From positions 62,001 through 126,000 of the forward strand of contig NZ_JAJUHW010000004.1 in the NCBI RefSeq assembly GCF_029265695.1: a DNA stretch of 64,000 bases, written 5' to 3'. This DNA is from Gracilinema caldarium. Its GTDB lineage: Bacteria; Spirochaetota; Spirochaetia; Treponematales; Breznakiellaceae. Within the stretch, counting starts at the first letter, position 1; each line of letters starts with the position of its first letter. Shown here one piece after another: positions 33,972 through 43,278 of this stretch. The notes beneath the pieces were generated by a model. It searched no databases. It was not told where the DNA came from and saw only the letters and a list, made by a program, of their open reading frames with translations. Both the position numbers and the translations under genes were made by a program.

Positions 33972-35021
33972 ATGAAAAAGCGTATGGTTTCAGCATCCGA
34001 TGTGGCTAAGCTCGCAGGTGTATCCAGAACGACGGTTTCGTTCATTCTGAATAATACTCCCGGGAAGCATATCAGCGAAGCTACCCGCCAGCGGGTGCTC
34101 CAGGCTGCCAGTGCATTGGAATATGTGCCCGATGAGGATGCGGTTAGCATGGCTCGGCGGACTCATTTTACCATAGGCTTTTTTATCAGCCACTCAAGCT
34201 CAATCTTTACCGATGCCTATATTATCCGCCTTATTGATGGGATGGCCCTGGTGTTCAACAAAAACCGATGCCGGCTTGTATTGCAGCCCCTGCGTCAGTC
34301 CCAGACCAACTATGTTGAACTCGTCCGGTCCCATGGCCTTGACGGCGTGATACTCATCAACACCCATACCAATGATCCTGGTATTACTGATTTAGAGCAG
34401 GCCGATATCCCGTTGGTTGTTATAGGTTCTATTCAGGGGCTTCATATTCCTCAGGTGGATATTGATAATACCGCTGCGGCCCGAGAAATGGCAGAATATT
34501 TAATTTCACTGGGGCATACAAAAATCGCGATGATTGTCCATGCACCGGTTAGCTATTATGCCGCAGCGCACCGGCTCGCGGGATACAAAGCAGCCCTTGA
34601 GGCAGCGGGGCTTCCAATTCAAGATCAATATATTCGAATTGCCGATTTTACCGAAGCTTCGGGCTACCGGGCTATGCGGGAATTGCTAGATCTGGCAGAC
34701 CGGCCAACCGCGGTGTTTGCGGGAAACGATGTGGTGGCCTACGGTGCCATGCAGGCAATTCAGGACGCGGGGCTCGATATTCCTGGTAATATATCCCTTG
34801 CCGGCTTCGACGATGACTATCTTTCCCGCTATTTAAACCCGCCGCTCACCACCGTAACCCAACCAGCAGAGGGGCTTGGTGAGGCCGCCGCACGTCTTGT
34901 ATTGCGGCAGATACTTTCTCCATCAGCGGTGCAACAAGAGGCGGAAATGCACCGTATCATTTTACCAACCGTACTTGCACAACGAGATTCTTGCAGGAGC
35001 ATACAACATGAGCAGCACTGA
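33972..35021 (+). CDS. LacI-family transcriptional regulator
   Basis: 349 residues. N-terminal helix-turn-helix VSASDVAKLAGVSRTTVSFI with the hinge helix further on, then a periplasmic-binding-like effector domain (ADIPLVVIGSIQ, YLISLGHTKIAMI, SLAGFDDDYLSRYLNPPLTT). It probably senses the imported sugar or its phosphate and represses its own operon through the inverted repeat at 30637-30658. The 3' end overlaps the phosphorylase gene start by 14 bp. Confidence 0.93.
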   Translation: MKKRMVSASDVAKLAGVSRTTVSFILNNTPGKHISEATRQRVLQAASALEYVPDEDAVSMARRTHFTIGFFISHSSSIFTDAYIIRLIDGMALVFNKNRCRLVLQPLRQSQTNYVELVRSHGLDGVILINTHTNDPGITDLEQADIPLVVIGSIQGLHIPQVDIDNTAAAREMAEYLISLGHTKIAMIVHAPVSYYAAAHRLAGYKAALEAAGLPIQDQYIRIADFTEASGYRAMRELLDLADRPTAVFAGNDVVAYGAMQAIQDAGLDIPGNISLAGFDDDYLSRYLNPPLTTVTQPAEGLGEAAARLVLRQILSPSAVQQEAEMHRIILPTVLAQRDSCRSIQHEQH

Positions 35022-38000
35022 AATTCAGGAATGGAAAATAACAGAAAGAAAATGGAATAAGCAGAGCCTTGGAAAGGATGAAACACTTTTTACCCTGGCA
35101 AACGGACACTTGGGACTCCGGGGCGATTTTGATGAACCTCAGCCGGCTTTTCACCGGGGTACCTATATTAATGGCTTTTTCGAAAAGGAACCAATCGTAT
35201 ATGGCGAAATCGCATACGGTTATGCGGAAAACCATGAGACTATTCTTAATCTGCCGGATCCAAAACAGGTACGGCTCTTTGTAAACAATGAAGAATTCCG
35301 GCTGGATACGGTACGGATTCTTTCTTATAACCGATGTCTTGATATGAAAGAAGGGCTTCTGGTCCGCAATGTGGAAGCCATGCTTCCCAATGGATGCCGT
35401 ATAGGGCTTAAGAGCCGGCGGCTTGTGAGCTTTGTCCGGACCACGATTGGTGCCCTTGAGTACCAATGTACCCTGTTAGATAGTCCTGGCGGAATGCCCG
35501 TTTCTATTAGGCTCGAAAGTCCGCTGGAAGCCCTTGCATCTAACCGTAAAGCAGAAAAGGATCCCCGGGTCGGCTCCAAATTTTCCCGGCATCCATATAA
35601 AGTCGTTTTATTGGAAGCTCATCAAGACCGCTCTCGTCTTGCCGTGGATACCCACAAGAGCGCCCTTGCTGCGGTACTTGACCTTCGCTATCATTTAGTT
35701 CCTCAAAATACATTATCGCTTTCTTTTAAGGCTAGTGATGAGTCTGCCCAGTATAGCTGGGCGGGGACTATGAATGTCGGTGAATCTTTTACGTTCTATA
35801 AATATTTTTCCTATGCCAGTGGTTCATCATCGGAAATCGAAGCCCTGAAAAACCAAAACGAATCGATGCTGGATGCGGCCTTTCAAGCAGGTTTTTCCGT
35901 TCTCGTTCAGGAGCAGCATGACTTCTTAAAAGCCTTTTGGGCTGTTGCGGATGTGCAAATAGAAGGAGATCCAGAAATTCAGCAGGCTATTCGTTTTAAT
36001 ATATTCCATATTCTGCAATCCTCCGGTCGGGATGGAAAAACCAGCATCGCAGCCAAAGGCCTCACCGGTGAGGGCTATGAGGGCCATTATTTCTGGGATA
36101 CAGAAATATATGTGTGCCCCCTATTTACCTATACGCAGCCAGAAATTGCCCGGAGTCTCCTTGAGTATCGGTATTCCATTTTAGATAGGGCCCGCAAGCG
36201 TGCCCAGGTTATGGCTGAAAAGGGGGCCCTCTTCCCCTGGCGTACCATCGATGGGGAAGAGACAAGCGCTTATTATCCTGCTGGTACCGCCCAGTATCAT
36301 ATTAACGCGGATATTGTATATGCCATGGAAAAATACTGCCAAGCCTCTGGTGACCGGCAGTTCCTGTTCCATAAGGCCGCAGATGTGGCGGTTGAAACGG
36401 CCAGGCTTTGGTTGTCCCTGGGCCATTTCGGCGCCGATGGTCTGTTCCGCATTGACTGCGTAACCGGGCCCGATGAATACACCGCCCTGGTGAATAACAA
36501 TGCATATACGAATCTCATGGCCCGGAACAATCTCCGCTTTGCCCTGGATACACTGGGACTCATGAAGCAGGCAGCCCCTGCCGACTATAAGGCTTTGCTT
36601 GTACGGCTTAATCTTGATGAATCTGAGCTGGAGCTATGGAAACGGGCCGCAGAGGCTATGTACGTTCCTTTTGATCCAAAAACTGGAATTTATCCTCAGG
36701 ATGATTCCTTTATGGCAAAAGAACCCTGGCCCTTCGAGAGTACTCCCCGGGATAAATATCCTTTACTGCTTCATTTTCACCCCCTGGTGATTTACCGGCA
36801 CCAGGTGCTGAAACAGCCTGATTTAGTTCTAGCCCAATTTTTACTTTCTGAACAATTCAGCCTGGCAGAAAAAATCCGGAATTACCGCTTCTATGAGAAG
36901 CTCACCACCGGAGATTCATCCCTTTCCCACTGTATTCAAAGTATTATGGCCGCTGAAATCGGTGACTCGGAAAAGGCATATGACTACTTCCTTAAAACAG
37001 TCCGGATGGATTTAGATGATGTACATGGCAACAGCAGTGATGGCATCCATACCGCTGCCATGGCCGGCAGTTGGCTCTCTGTTATCTATGGATTTGCCGG
37101 TTTCCGGGACCGGCGGCATGTAGACAGCGATATCTGTTATTCGTTTAATCCAAGGCTCCCGTCGCAATGGAAGCGACTTGTTTTTTCATTACAGTTAGAG
37201 GGCCGAACTCTCAGGGTAGACCTGGGACGCTACGCGGTACAATATAGCCTCTTAAGGTCCACAGAACAAAACTCTTCCGATGTTCCGAAGCCCCTTACCT
37301 TCCTGCACCGAAACCAAAGTATCACCCTCTATGAAGGAGATGCGGTGACGGTCTCGCTCAAACCGGTTTTGCGGGCCGTTGTTTTTGATCTGGATGGCGT
37401 TATAACCGATACTGCCAGGCTGCATTATACCGCTTGGAAGCAGCTGGCAGACGAACACGGCTGGATTTTTGACGAGAAACTTAACGAAGCGCTTAAAGGT
37501 GTTTCACGGTTGGGCTCCTTAGAAATAATTCTACGCCATAACAGTATCCGCCTTTCGCATCAACAAAAACATGAGCTTGCGGAACGAAAGAACGCTTATT
37601 ATATGAAGCTATTGGATAATCTGGGGCCCCAGGACATTCTGAGCGGTATTCAGAATTTGCTTCTTGAGTTGGGCAAAAGGGGTATAAAACGGATTATTGC
37701 ATCGGCCAGCAGGAATGCGCCGAGAATCATTGAACAGTTAGGACTCGGTCCTGTGCCTGGTACCTATTTCGAAGGTATTGTGAACCCAGATACGGTCTGC
37801 TGCGGAAAGCCGGATCCTGAACTATTTTTACGGGCTACCGAGCTGGCTAAGGTATCGCCACATGACTGTATAGGTATAGAAGATGCCCAGGTTGGTATTG
37901 ATGCAATAAAGGCGGCTGGTATGAAGGCTATTGGAATCGGTCATAATTTGAATGGAGCTGATATAAGAATACATGATACCAGTGAATTGTCCGTGGAACT

Positions 38001-38046
38001 CCTAGAACGGCTCATTCAGGATGGAGGATTCAGGGGAAAAGATTGA
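35008..38046 (+). CDS. GH65 glycoside phosphorylase fused to beta-phosphoglucomutase
   Basis: 1012 residues, a two-enzyme fusion. ATG 35008 is chosen because the sequence from MSSTEIQEWKITE matches the usual GH65 start and GCAGGA precedes it. Residues 1 to about 780 are an inverting GH65 phosphorylase, with general acid Glu at about 490 in VTGPDEYTALVNNNAYTN. From about 789 a HAD domain begins with AVVFDLDGVITDT (both Asp kept), GVSRLGSLEIIL and GIEDAQVGIDAIKAAGM, matching beta-phosphoglucomutase. The phosphorylase would release beta-glucose-1-phosphate from an alpha-glucoside (maltose, trehalose, kojibiose or nigerose; not decidable here) and the mutase turn it into glucose-6-phosphate. It overlaps the next gene by 26 bp. 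Confidence 0.92.
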   Translation: MSSTEIQEWKITERKWNKQSLGKDETLFTLANGHLGLRGDFDEPQPAFHRGTYINGFFEKEPIVYGEIAYGYAENHETILNLPDPKQVRLFVNNEEFRLDTVRILSYNRCLDMKEGLLVRNVEAMLPNGCRIGLKSRRLVSFVRTTIGALEYQCTLLDSPGGMPVSIRLESPLEALASNRKAEKDPRVGSKFSRHPYKVVLLEAHQDRSRLAVDTHKSALAAVLDLRYHLVPQNTLSLSFKASDESAQYSWAGTMNVGESFTFYKYFSYASGSSSEIEALKNQNESMLDAAFQAGFSVLVQEQHDFLKAFWAVADVQIEGDPEIQQAIRFNIFHILQSSGRDGKTSIAAKGLTGEGYEGHYFWDTEIYVCPLFTYTQPEIARSLLEYRYSILDRARKRAQVMAEKGALFPWRTIDGEETSAYYPAGTAQYHINADIVYAMEKYCQASGDRQFLFHKAADVAVETARLWLSLGHFGADGLFRIDCVTGPDEYTALVNNNAYTNLMARNNLRFALDTLGLMKQAAPADYKALLVRLNLDESELELWKRAAEAMYVPFDPKTGIYPQDDSFMAKEPWPFESTPRDKYPLLLHFHPLVIYRHQVLKQPDLVLAQFLLSEQFSLAEKIRNYRFYEKLTTGDSSLSHCIQSIMAAEIGDSEKAYDYFLKTVRMDLDDVHGNSSDGIHTAAMAGSWLSVIYGFAGFRDRRHVDSDICYSFNPRLPSQWKRLVFSLQLEGRTLRVDLGRYAVQYSLLRSTEQNSSDVPKPLTFLHRNQSITLYEGDAVTVSLKPVLRAVVFDLDGVITDTARLHYTAWKQLADEHGWIFDEKLNEALKGVSRLGSLEIILRHNSIRLSHQQKHELAERKNAYYMKLLDNLGPQDILSGIQNLLLELGKRGIKRIIASASRNAPRIIEQLGLGPVPGTYFEGIVNPDTVCCGKPDPELFLRATELAKVSPHDCIGIEDAQVGIDAIKAAGMKAIGIGHNLNGADIRIHDTSELSVELLERLIQDGGFRGKD

Positions 38047-39754
38047 CGAAAACAATAAAGAATGTCAAACTAATTGTATGTTTGTGTATACACCCTACAT
38101 TTGGCCCTTAATCATTGCCACGGTGCTTTGTATCGTTATTGCACTGTATGTGCAAAAGTATCCGGAAACACCGGCTTCCAGGCCCTTTATTTACATGATG
38201 TGGGTCGGTGCAGGGTGGACCTTCTTGTACGGACTGTCAATAATTACCGTGTGGTATCCGCTTCGGCTTTTTCTTTCCATGGCAATGTATATTCCGTCCC
38301 GGCTCATGGCGCCGGCAATTTTGTACATGGCTTTGGAATACAGCGGAAAGGAACGCTGGATTACCACACGGAATGTAGTTCTGGTTCTCAGTATTCCAAT
38401 CATCTCAATTATTGCTTCAATGACAAGCCCCTGGCATCGCCTTTTCCGTTACGATTTTGCTCTGGATACTTCGGGCGTTATTCCAATCCTGTACTATACA
38501 GTTGGACCGATCTTTACGTTGAGCAACATCTATAATGCAATAGTTATTCTCTCATCCCTTTTGATTATGTTCTTTTCTTTAAGAGACCGGGCTCTTAAAC
38601 CACAATCCACTATGCTGCTGATAATTGGGATTCTCATTCCTATCTTGGTGGAAATATTGTTTACCAACAATATCACTCCTATAAAAGGCTATAATTTTGC
38701 AGCCAGCACCATTGTGTTTACCGGCGGTGCATACCTCGTAGCCCTCATGAAATACCGCCTCTTTGGGTTTATGCCGATTGCCCGTTCTACGGTGCTCGAA
38801 CATATTTCTGATCTGGTGGTCGTTTTTGATAATCAGGCTCAAATAGTAGATTGCAACCCCGCAGCCCTCCAGGCTATCGGATTGAATTCGCAAAATTATG
38901 TTGGTATACCCAACGATTTTTTACCCGCACCATGGAAAGATTTTTTTGATGCCCAGGCCAAATTAGGCTCTGGCCAGCGGGATGTGGAACTCACCGTTCA
39001 AGGTGAAAATAAGGTCTTTGATCTTTCAGTCAAAAAAATTGCAGACAGCCGATCCAGAATTTTGGGTACTCTTTTCTTGCTCCACGATATAACAAGCCTG
39101 CGCTCTTCGGAAAGAAAAGTGCAGCAGCTATTGGAAGAAAAAAATCTTTTATTGCGGGAAGTACATCATCGGGTTAAAAATAACATGAGCGTTATTGCCA
39201 GTATACTTTCCCTGCAATCAGAAACAGTTCAAGACGAAGCTGCAAAGGCTGCGCTGCTAGAAGCCAGAAACAGGGTCCAAAGCATGTCAGTTCTGTATGA
39301 CCGGCTCTACCGATCCGATGGCGCTAATGAGATGCCCCTGAGCGATTACCTTTCTCCCCTTATTGATAAATTAGTTGCCATGTTCCCAAGCGATCCCTTT
39401 ATTAAGGTTGAAAAATGTCTTGAACCGATTGTACTGAACGCTCGTATACTTTTTTCTCTAGGTATTATCGTCAATGAACTTTTAACCAATGCATTTAAAT
39501 ATGCTTTTAAATCCGGTGAAACAGGATTTATTCGTATTAGTGCTGAAAAAAATGGATCCCTTGTAACGGTTCAAGTGATAGACAGCGGCGGGCGCTATCC
39601 CGATGAAAGCACAGGTCAAGGTCCACTTGGTTTCGGTTTACAGGTAGTTCAATTGATGGCTAAACAGATTGGTGCCAATTTCATGATTAAGCGGACAGGA
39701 ATTCAGGTAAAAGAAACGGTCGCAAAGCTCACGTTCTCTTTATCAGAGTCCTGA
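38021..39754 (+). CDS. 7TM-PAS-HisKA_2 membrane histidine kinase
   Basis: 577 residues. An N-terminal seven-helix region (about 25-245) is of the His_kinase_7TM/N-7TM type, followed by a PAS domain (about 260-375), then HisKA_2 with LREVHHRVKNNMSVIASILSLQ (phospho-acceptor His, KNN kept), and a HATPase with IIVNELLTNAFKYAF, IDSGG and GFGLQVV. Catalytic motifs look intact. It starts inside the phosphorylase gene (ATG 38021); ATG 38078 is an alternative start, with neither strongly supported by a ribosome site. No cognate regulator follows. Kinases of this class often signal to general stress or cyclic-di-GMP outputs. Confidence 0.9.
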   Translation: MEDSGEKIDENNKECQTNCMFVYTPYIWPLIIATVLCIVIALYVQKYPETPASRPFIYMMWVGAGWTFLYGLSIITVWYPLRLFLSMAMYIPSRLMAPAILYMALEYSGKERWITTRNVVLVLSIPIISIIASMTSPWHRLFRYDFALDTSGVIPILYYTVGPIFTLSNIYNAIVILSSLLIMFFSLRDRALKPQSTMLLIIGILIPILVEILFTNNITPIKGYNFAASTIVFTGGAYLVALMKYRLFGFMPIARSTVLEHISDLVVVFDNQAQIVDCNPAALQAIGLNSQNYVGIPNDFLPAPWKDFFDAQAKLGSGQRDVELTVQGENKVFDLSVKKIADSRSRILGTLFLLHDITSLRSSERKVQQLLEEKNLLLREVHHRVKNNMSVIASILSLQSETVQDEAAKAALLEARNRVQSMSVLYDRLYRSDGANEMPLSDYLSPLIDKLVAMFPSDPFIKVEKCLEPIVLNARILFSLGIIVNELLTNAFKYAFKSGETGFIRISAEKNGSLVTVQVIDSGGRYPDESTGQGPLGFGLQVVQLMAKQIGANFMIKRTGIQVKETVAKLTFSLSES

Positions 39755-39839
39755 AATCAAATCCTATTACTGTCGCTCCGTTACCTCTTGCGGCTTTTAA
39801 TATTTCCCTGTATGCTGGTAAAGACCCTCTTTCAGGGCC

Positions 39840-39868
39840 TTCAGGTGCCTGGAACCTGAAAATTCTTT
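39840..39868 (+). terminator. Weak terminator-like hairpin between the kinase and FKBP genes
   Basis: TTCAGGT pairs with ACCTGAA around seven bases, followed by AATTCTTT. Confidence 0.4.
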
Positions 39869-39885
39869 AATATGGAATACTTTGT

Positions 39886-40584
39886 ATGAAAAAGACAGTC
39901 TTATCGCTTGTTTTAGCTTCCACAGTTTTATTCGCCTGTAATGCAAAAGGTAATGCAGATGCATCTAAAGATGCTACCGCTACAAAACCAGCTTCCAAGG
40001 CAGATATAAGCTATGCAGTAGGCATGGCCCTCGGCAAGAGTGTGAAAGACACGGGTATTGAACTGGATTATAACGCGTTTATGCAAGGCTTTAAGGATAA
40101 TATGGAGAGCAAGAAACTCAAGCTCACCGAAGAACAGGCCTCTTCGTACATTCAAGAAGCTATTACTAAGGCTCAGGAGAAAAAAGCCGCTGATAACAAA
40201 GCAAAGGAAACCAAATTCCTCGAAGACAATGGTAAAAAACCGGGGGTTAAGACTACTGCGAGCGGCCTTCAGTACGAAGTGATTTCAGAGGGCACCGGCG
40301 CAAAACCCCAAGCCAGCGATACCGTAAAGGTTCACTATACGGGAACTTTGATGGACGGCACCAAGTTTGATAGTTCTGTAGATCGCGGCGAGCCTGCGGT
40401 ATTCCCCCTGGATCAGGTTATTCCCGGTTGGACCGAAGCTATTCAGCTCATGAACGTGGGCAGCAAATACAAATTTTTCATTCCTTCAAGTCTTGCGTAT
40501 GGTGAAAGCGGCGCTGGCAACGTTATTCCTCCCAATTCACCGCTCATTTTTGAAGTAGAACTGATTGGTATCGAAAAGAAGTAA
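39886..40584 (+). CDS. FKBP-type peptidyl-prolyl isomerase, Mip/FkpA-like lipoprotein
   Basis: 232 residues. A lipobox (LFACN) precedes an Ala/Lys-rich linker, the FKBP_N dimerisation helices (ISYAVGMALGKSVKDTG to about 110) and the FKBP domain (KVHYTGTLMDGTKFDSS, PLDQVIPGWTEAIQLM, IPSSLAYGESGAG). All main active-site residues appear present. It accelerates folding of exported proteins at the membrane. A strong terminator follows and the gene appears monocistronic; no clear promoter box was found in the 130-bp gap before it. Confidence 0.95.
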   Translation: MKKTVLSLVLASTVLFACNAKGNADASKDATATKPASKADISYAVGMALGKSVKDTGIELDYNAFMQGFKDNMESKKLKLTEEQASSYIQEAITKAQEKKAADNKAKETKFLEDNGKKPGVKTTASGLQYEVISEGTGAKPQASDTVKVHYTGTLMDGTKFDSSVDRGEPAVFPLDQVIPGWTEAIQLMNVGSKYKFFIPSSLAYGESGAGNVIPPNSPLIFEVELIGIEKK

Positions 40585-40606
40585 ATCGATAAGTCGAAGA
40601 TAAAGG

Positions 40607-40646
40607 AAAAGCCCCCTGCAACATAGTGTTGGAGGGGGCTTTTTTG
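40607..40646 (+). terminator. Strong intrinsic terminator after the FKBP gene
   Basis: AAAAGCCCCCT...CAACA pairs with TGTTG...AGGGGGCTTTT, followed by T residues; also usable by the convergent minus-strand gene ending at 40685. Confidence 0.9.
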
Positions 40647-40684
40647 TTGGCTGCACCAGATATTGAGGTCCTAGTAAAACTACT

Positions 40685-41869
40685 TTATTTTACCGCAAAA
40701 TAGGCATTGATAACATCCATACAGGTGTTATGGTTGATTTTTACAATACCCATTTCGCGTTTCGCATTTTCCGTAGAATCCGACGCATGAGCCGTGTTAA
40801 CCATCACATTGCTGCCAAATTCGCGTCGTACCGTCCCCATGGGTGCCTTAAGCGGATCTGTCGGTCCGAGCACATCCCGAATTTTATTGACCGCATTTTC
40901 GCCTTCATAGACTAGGATCATACATTTAACTGACCCGGGCTGGTTCATTTCTTCTACTGGACATGCACTCGGTTTCTTTCCGGACATAAACTCAACAATT
41001 TGTTCAAATTGATCTATTGCATATTCCACGCCAAAACTATCGGTTAACATCTTTTCGGTGTTCTCGCTCAAGGTGATTTTGAATTCACTTTCTAGAATTT
41101 CCTTGGCCTTTTTACCGAATATAGGACTCAGTTTGTTCTTGAGCGCATCCTTTACCGGGCCGTAGAATTCGAGGGCTTCTGCAATAGAGAAACGGTGTAC
41201 CTTTACCGAGATAATCCGAAGACCCGTTCGGGAGAACATATCGATAATGGTTCCTGGACGGGATGAATTGTATTTCCAGTTGTCGGGCTTGAGTATTACC
41301 AGGGTCCGTTCGATTTTTGATGGATCCGGATAAGCCATGTTTTCAATAATGTTGGGCTGGCCCTTGAGAAAGCGTGCAAAGAGAGCAAGGTTTTGGTCTG
41401 CCGCTTCCTGGCTGCGGGGAGTTAAGACCGCAGGCTCCAGATAGGTTACCTTATTCGGGTCATTGGGATCTACGATCATATCTGCATAGGTATCCCGAAT
41501 TGTTTCACCGGTAATCGATTCAATACCCATGTTTTCTGGATACAGGGCCCCGACAATATCAGAAAGCTTGCGGACCGCGTCGGTTCCGCGGAAAAGAAGC
41601 AGCAAAGATCGATGCCGCCGTCCACCTGAGGGCGCTAGGTTTTTTTCTACATAGTCTGCCAGGAGATCCGCTGCTTTAGGATTAGACGGATCTTTTTGGC
41701 TGCGGATAAGTCCGGCATATTCTTTTACAAAAGCCTCGTCGGGAGCAATCATTTGAGCGCCGACCAGCTCCAGATCCAGCCGTGAAAGTAAACGAGCGAT
41801 AACCCCGCCGGTTCGGCTTTTTGCAATAGTATAGGGGGTTACCAGAACATACGAAAGGGTTTGATCCAT
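40685..41869 (-). CDS. Tandem nucleoside-diphosphate-kinase-like protein
   Basis: 394 residues, about 2.5 times a normal NDK. The N-terminal third (YVLVTPYTIAKSRTGGVIAR, RSLLLLFRGTDAVRKL) resembles an NDK fold without the active-site His motif. From about 200 a second NDK unit begins (RTLVILKPDNWKYN, GLRIISVKVHRFS), carries an inserted segment of about 80 residues, and ends with MILVYEGENAVNKIRDVLGPTDP and NVMVNTAHASDS, which holds the catalytic His. So one half looks active and the other degenerate. NDK moves gamma-phosphate between nucleotides. A promoter and AGGAG precede it. Confidence 0.8.
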   Translation of the reverse strand: MDQTLSYVLVTPYTIAKSRTGGVIARLLSRLDLELVGAQMIAPDEAFVKEYAGLIRSQKDPSNPKAADLLADYVEKNLAPSGGRRHRSLLLLFRGTDAVRKLSDIVGALYPENMGIESITGETIRDTYADMIVDPNDPNKVTYLEPAVLTPRSQEAADQNLALFARFLKGQPNIIENMAYPDPSKIERTLVILKPDNWKYNSSRPGTIIDMFSRTGLRIISVKVHRFSIAEALEFYGPVKDALKNKLSPIFGKKAKEILESEFKITLSENTEKMLTDSFGVEYAIDQFEQIVEFMSGKKPSACPVEEMNQPGSVKCMILVYEGENAVNKIRDVLGPTDPLKAPMGTVRREFGSNVMVNTAHASDSTENAKREMGIVKINHNTCMDVINAYFAVK

Positions 41870-41894
41870 ATATAAAAACTCCTATGAAGATCCT

Positions 41895-41923
41895 ATCATA
41901 AACAGTTTTATATATTTTGTCTA
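41895..41923 (-). promoter_or_regulatory. Promoter of the NDK-like gene
   Basis: On the minus strand TAGACA (41918-41923), 17 bp spacer, TATGAT (41895-41900). Confidence 0.6.
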
Positions 41924-41971
41924 TATAAGTTGTTCTGGTATAGTGAAATGCATAAATATTTATAAAATACA

Positions 41972-42000
41972 TTGACAATTTATATTTATGCAATTATTAT
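41972..42000 (+). promoter_or_regulatory. Promoter of the liv operon
   Basis: TTGACA (41972-41977), 17 bp spacer, TATTAT (41995-42000). A near-direct repeat of ATGCAAT lies across the -10 region. Confidence 0.75.
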
Positions 42001-42025
42001 GCAATCTACAGTAGGAGGAACTGTT

Positions 42026-43186
42026 ATGAAAAAGAGTATGGGAATTTTTCTTGCTCTGTCCTTAGTATTTAGCTTTGCTGTCATTCTTGCAGGTTGCGGA
42101 GGTAGCGCTCAATCTAATGTTATTAAGATCGGTGTCTTTGAACCCTTGACCGGCGCAAATGGTGCGGGCGGCGCTGACGAAGCAGAAGGAATTAAACTTG
42201 CCAATATGCTGTATCCCACGGTAACGGTGGGCGGTAAGGAATATAAAATTGAACTTGTAGTGGCTGATAATAAGTCGGACAAGGTAGAAGCTGCCAATGC
42301 GGCCACTATGCTTGCTCAGAAAGCCAAGGTAAATGCTGTTATCGGCAGTTGGGGATCTTCCCTGTCTATGGCCGGCGGACCCATTTTTGCGGAAGCAAAA
42401 ATCCCTGCCGTTGGGGCATCCTGTACCAATCCTAACGTTACCAAGGGCAACGAATACTATTTCCGGGTCTGTTTCCTGGATCCCTTCCAGGGCGAAGTAA
42501 TGGCAACCTATGCCTTTAAAAACCTGGGGGCTAAGAAGGCTGCCATTGTTCGGGAAGTCTCCAACGATTACTCCGTTGGGCTGGCTAAATTCTTCGCCGA
42601 CAGCTTCATCAAGCTGACCGGTGATCCGAATGCTATTGTTGCCCAAGCCGATTACAACACGGGGGACCAGGACTTTAATGCCCAGCTTACCAATATCAAA
42701 AAGGCGAACCCTGACGTTATTTTTGCTCCCGGTAACTTTACCGAAAGCGCTCTGCTTATTAAACAGGCCCGGCAGCAGGGGATAACAACTCCCTTCCTTG
42801 GCGGTGATACCTGGGACGAAGCGGCGTTCCTTGAAGTGGGCGGCAAGGAAGTCGAAGGAGCGGTACTCTCTACATTCTTTGCGAACGATGTGCCCATAAA
42901 TGCTACGAGTGCTTTGTTCCTTAAGGAATTCCGGGCTAAGTTCAACAAAGAGCCCGCTGCTGTAGCAGCTCTCGGTTTCGATGCATATCTGGTGATCCTC
43001 GACGCTCTTAAACGGGCCAACTCCACTGACCCAGTTAAGATCCGGGCTGAAATCGCCAAAACCACCAATTTCGAAGGTGCTGCCGGCTCTATTACCATCA
43101 ATGCTGAACGGAATGCCGAAAAAGACGCGGTTATTAAGGTCGTAAAAGACGGAAAATTCCATTACCTGACTACCGTAAAGCCCTGA
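42026..43186 (+). CDS. livK: Branched-chain amino acid ABC transporter substrate-binding lipoprotein
   Basis: 386 residues. ATG 42026 is preferred since AGGAGGAA is well spaced before it. Lipobox ILAGCGG. The type I periplasmic binding fold is clear (IKIGVFEPLTGANGAGGADEAEG cut after the core, VNAVIGSWGSSLSMAGGPIF, AAIVREVSNDYSVGLA). It captures branched-chain or related amino acids. It heads livKHMGF, and a strong hairpin follows, which would raise its level over the membrane components. Confidence 0.93.
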   Translation: MKKSMGIFLALSLVFSFAVILAGCGGSAQSNVIKIGVFEPLTGANGAGGADEAEGIKLANMLYPTVTVGGKEYKIELVVADNKSDKVEAANAATMLAQKAKVNAVIGSWGSSLSMAGGPIFAEAKIPAVGASCTNPNVTKGNEYYFRVCFLDPFQGEVMATYAFKNLGAKKAAIVREVSNDYSVGLAKFFADSFIKLTGDPNAIVAQADYNTGDQDFNAQLTNIKKANPDVIFAPGNFTESALLIKQARQQGITTPFLGGDTWDEAAFLEVGGKEVEGAVLSTFFANDVPINATSALFLKEFRAKFNKEPAAVAALGFDAYLVILDALKRANSTDPVKIRAEIAKTTNFEGAAGSITINAERNAEKDAVIKVVKDGKFHYLTTVKP

Positions 43187-43219
43187 TATACCGTTAGTTC
43201 GGAACCATTTTAATCATCG

Positions 43220-43256
43220 GGGGTGTTTCGTTGTGGCAACCAGAGCGAAACACCCC
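43220..43256 (+). terminator. Intercistronic hairpin between livK and livH
   Basis: GGGGTGTTTCG pairs with CGAAACACCCC over 15 bases, followed by TTTCAATTT; probably partial termination or 3'-end protection. Confidence 0.7.
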
Positions 43257-43278
43257 TTTCAATTTACATGAAGGACCT

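Noticed and set aside
42062-43162. 366-residue open frame antisense to livK
   Set aside because: Lies wholly inside a well-supported gene, has no ribosome site or recognisable domain, and mirrors the codon bias of the opposite strand.
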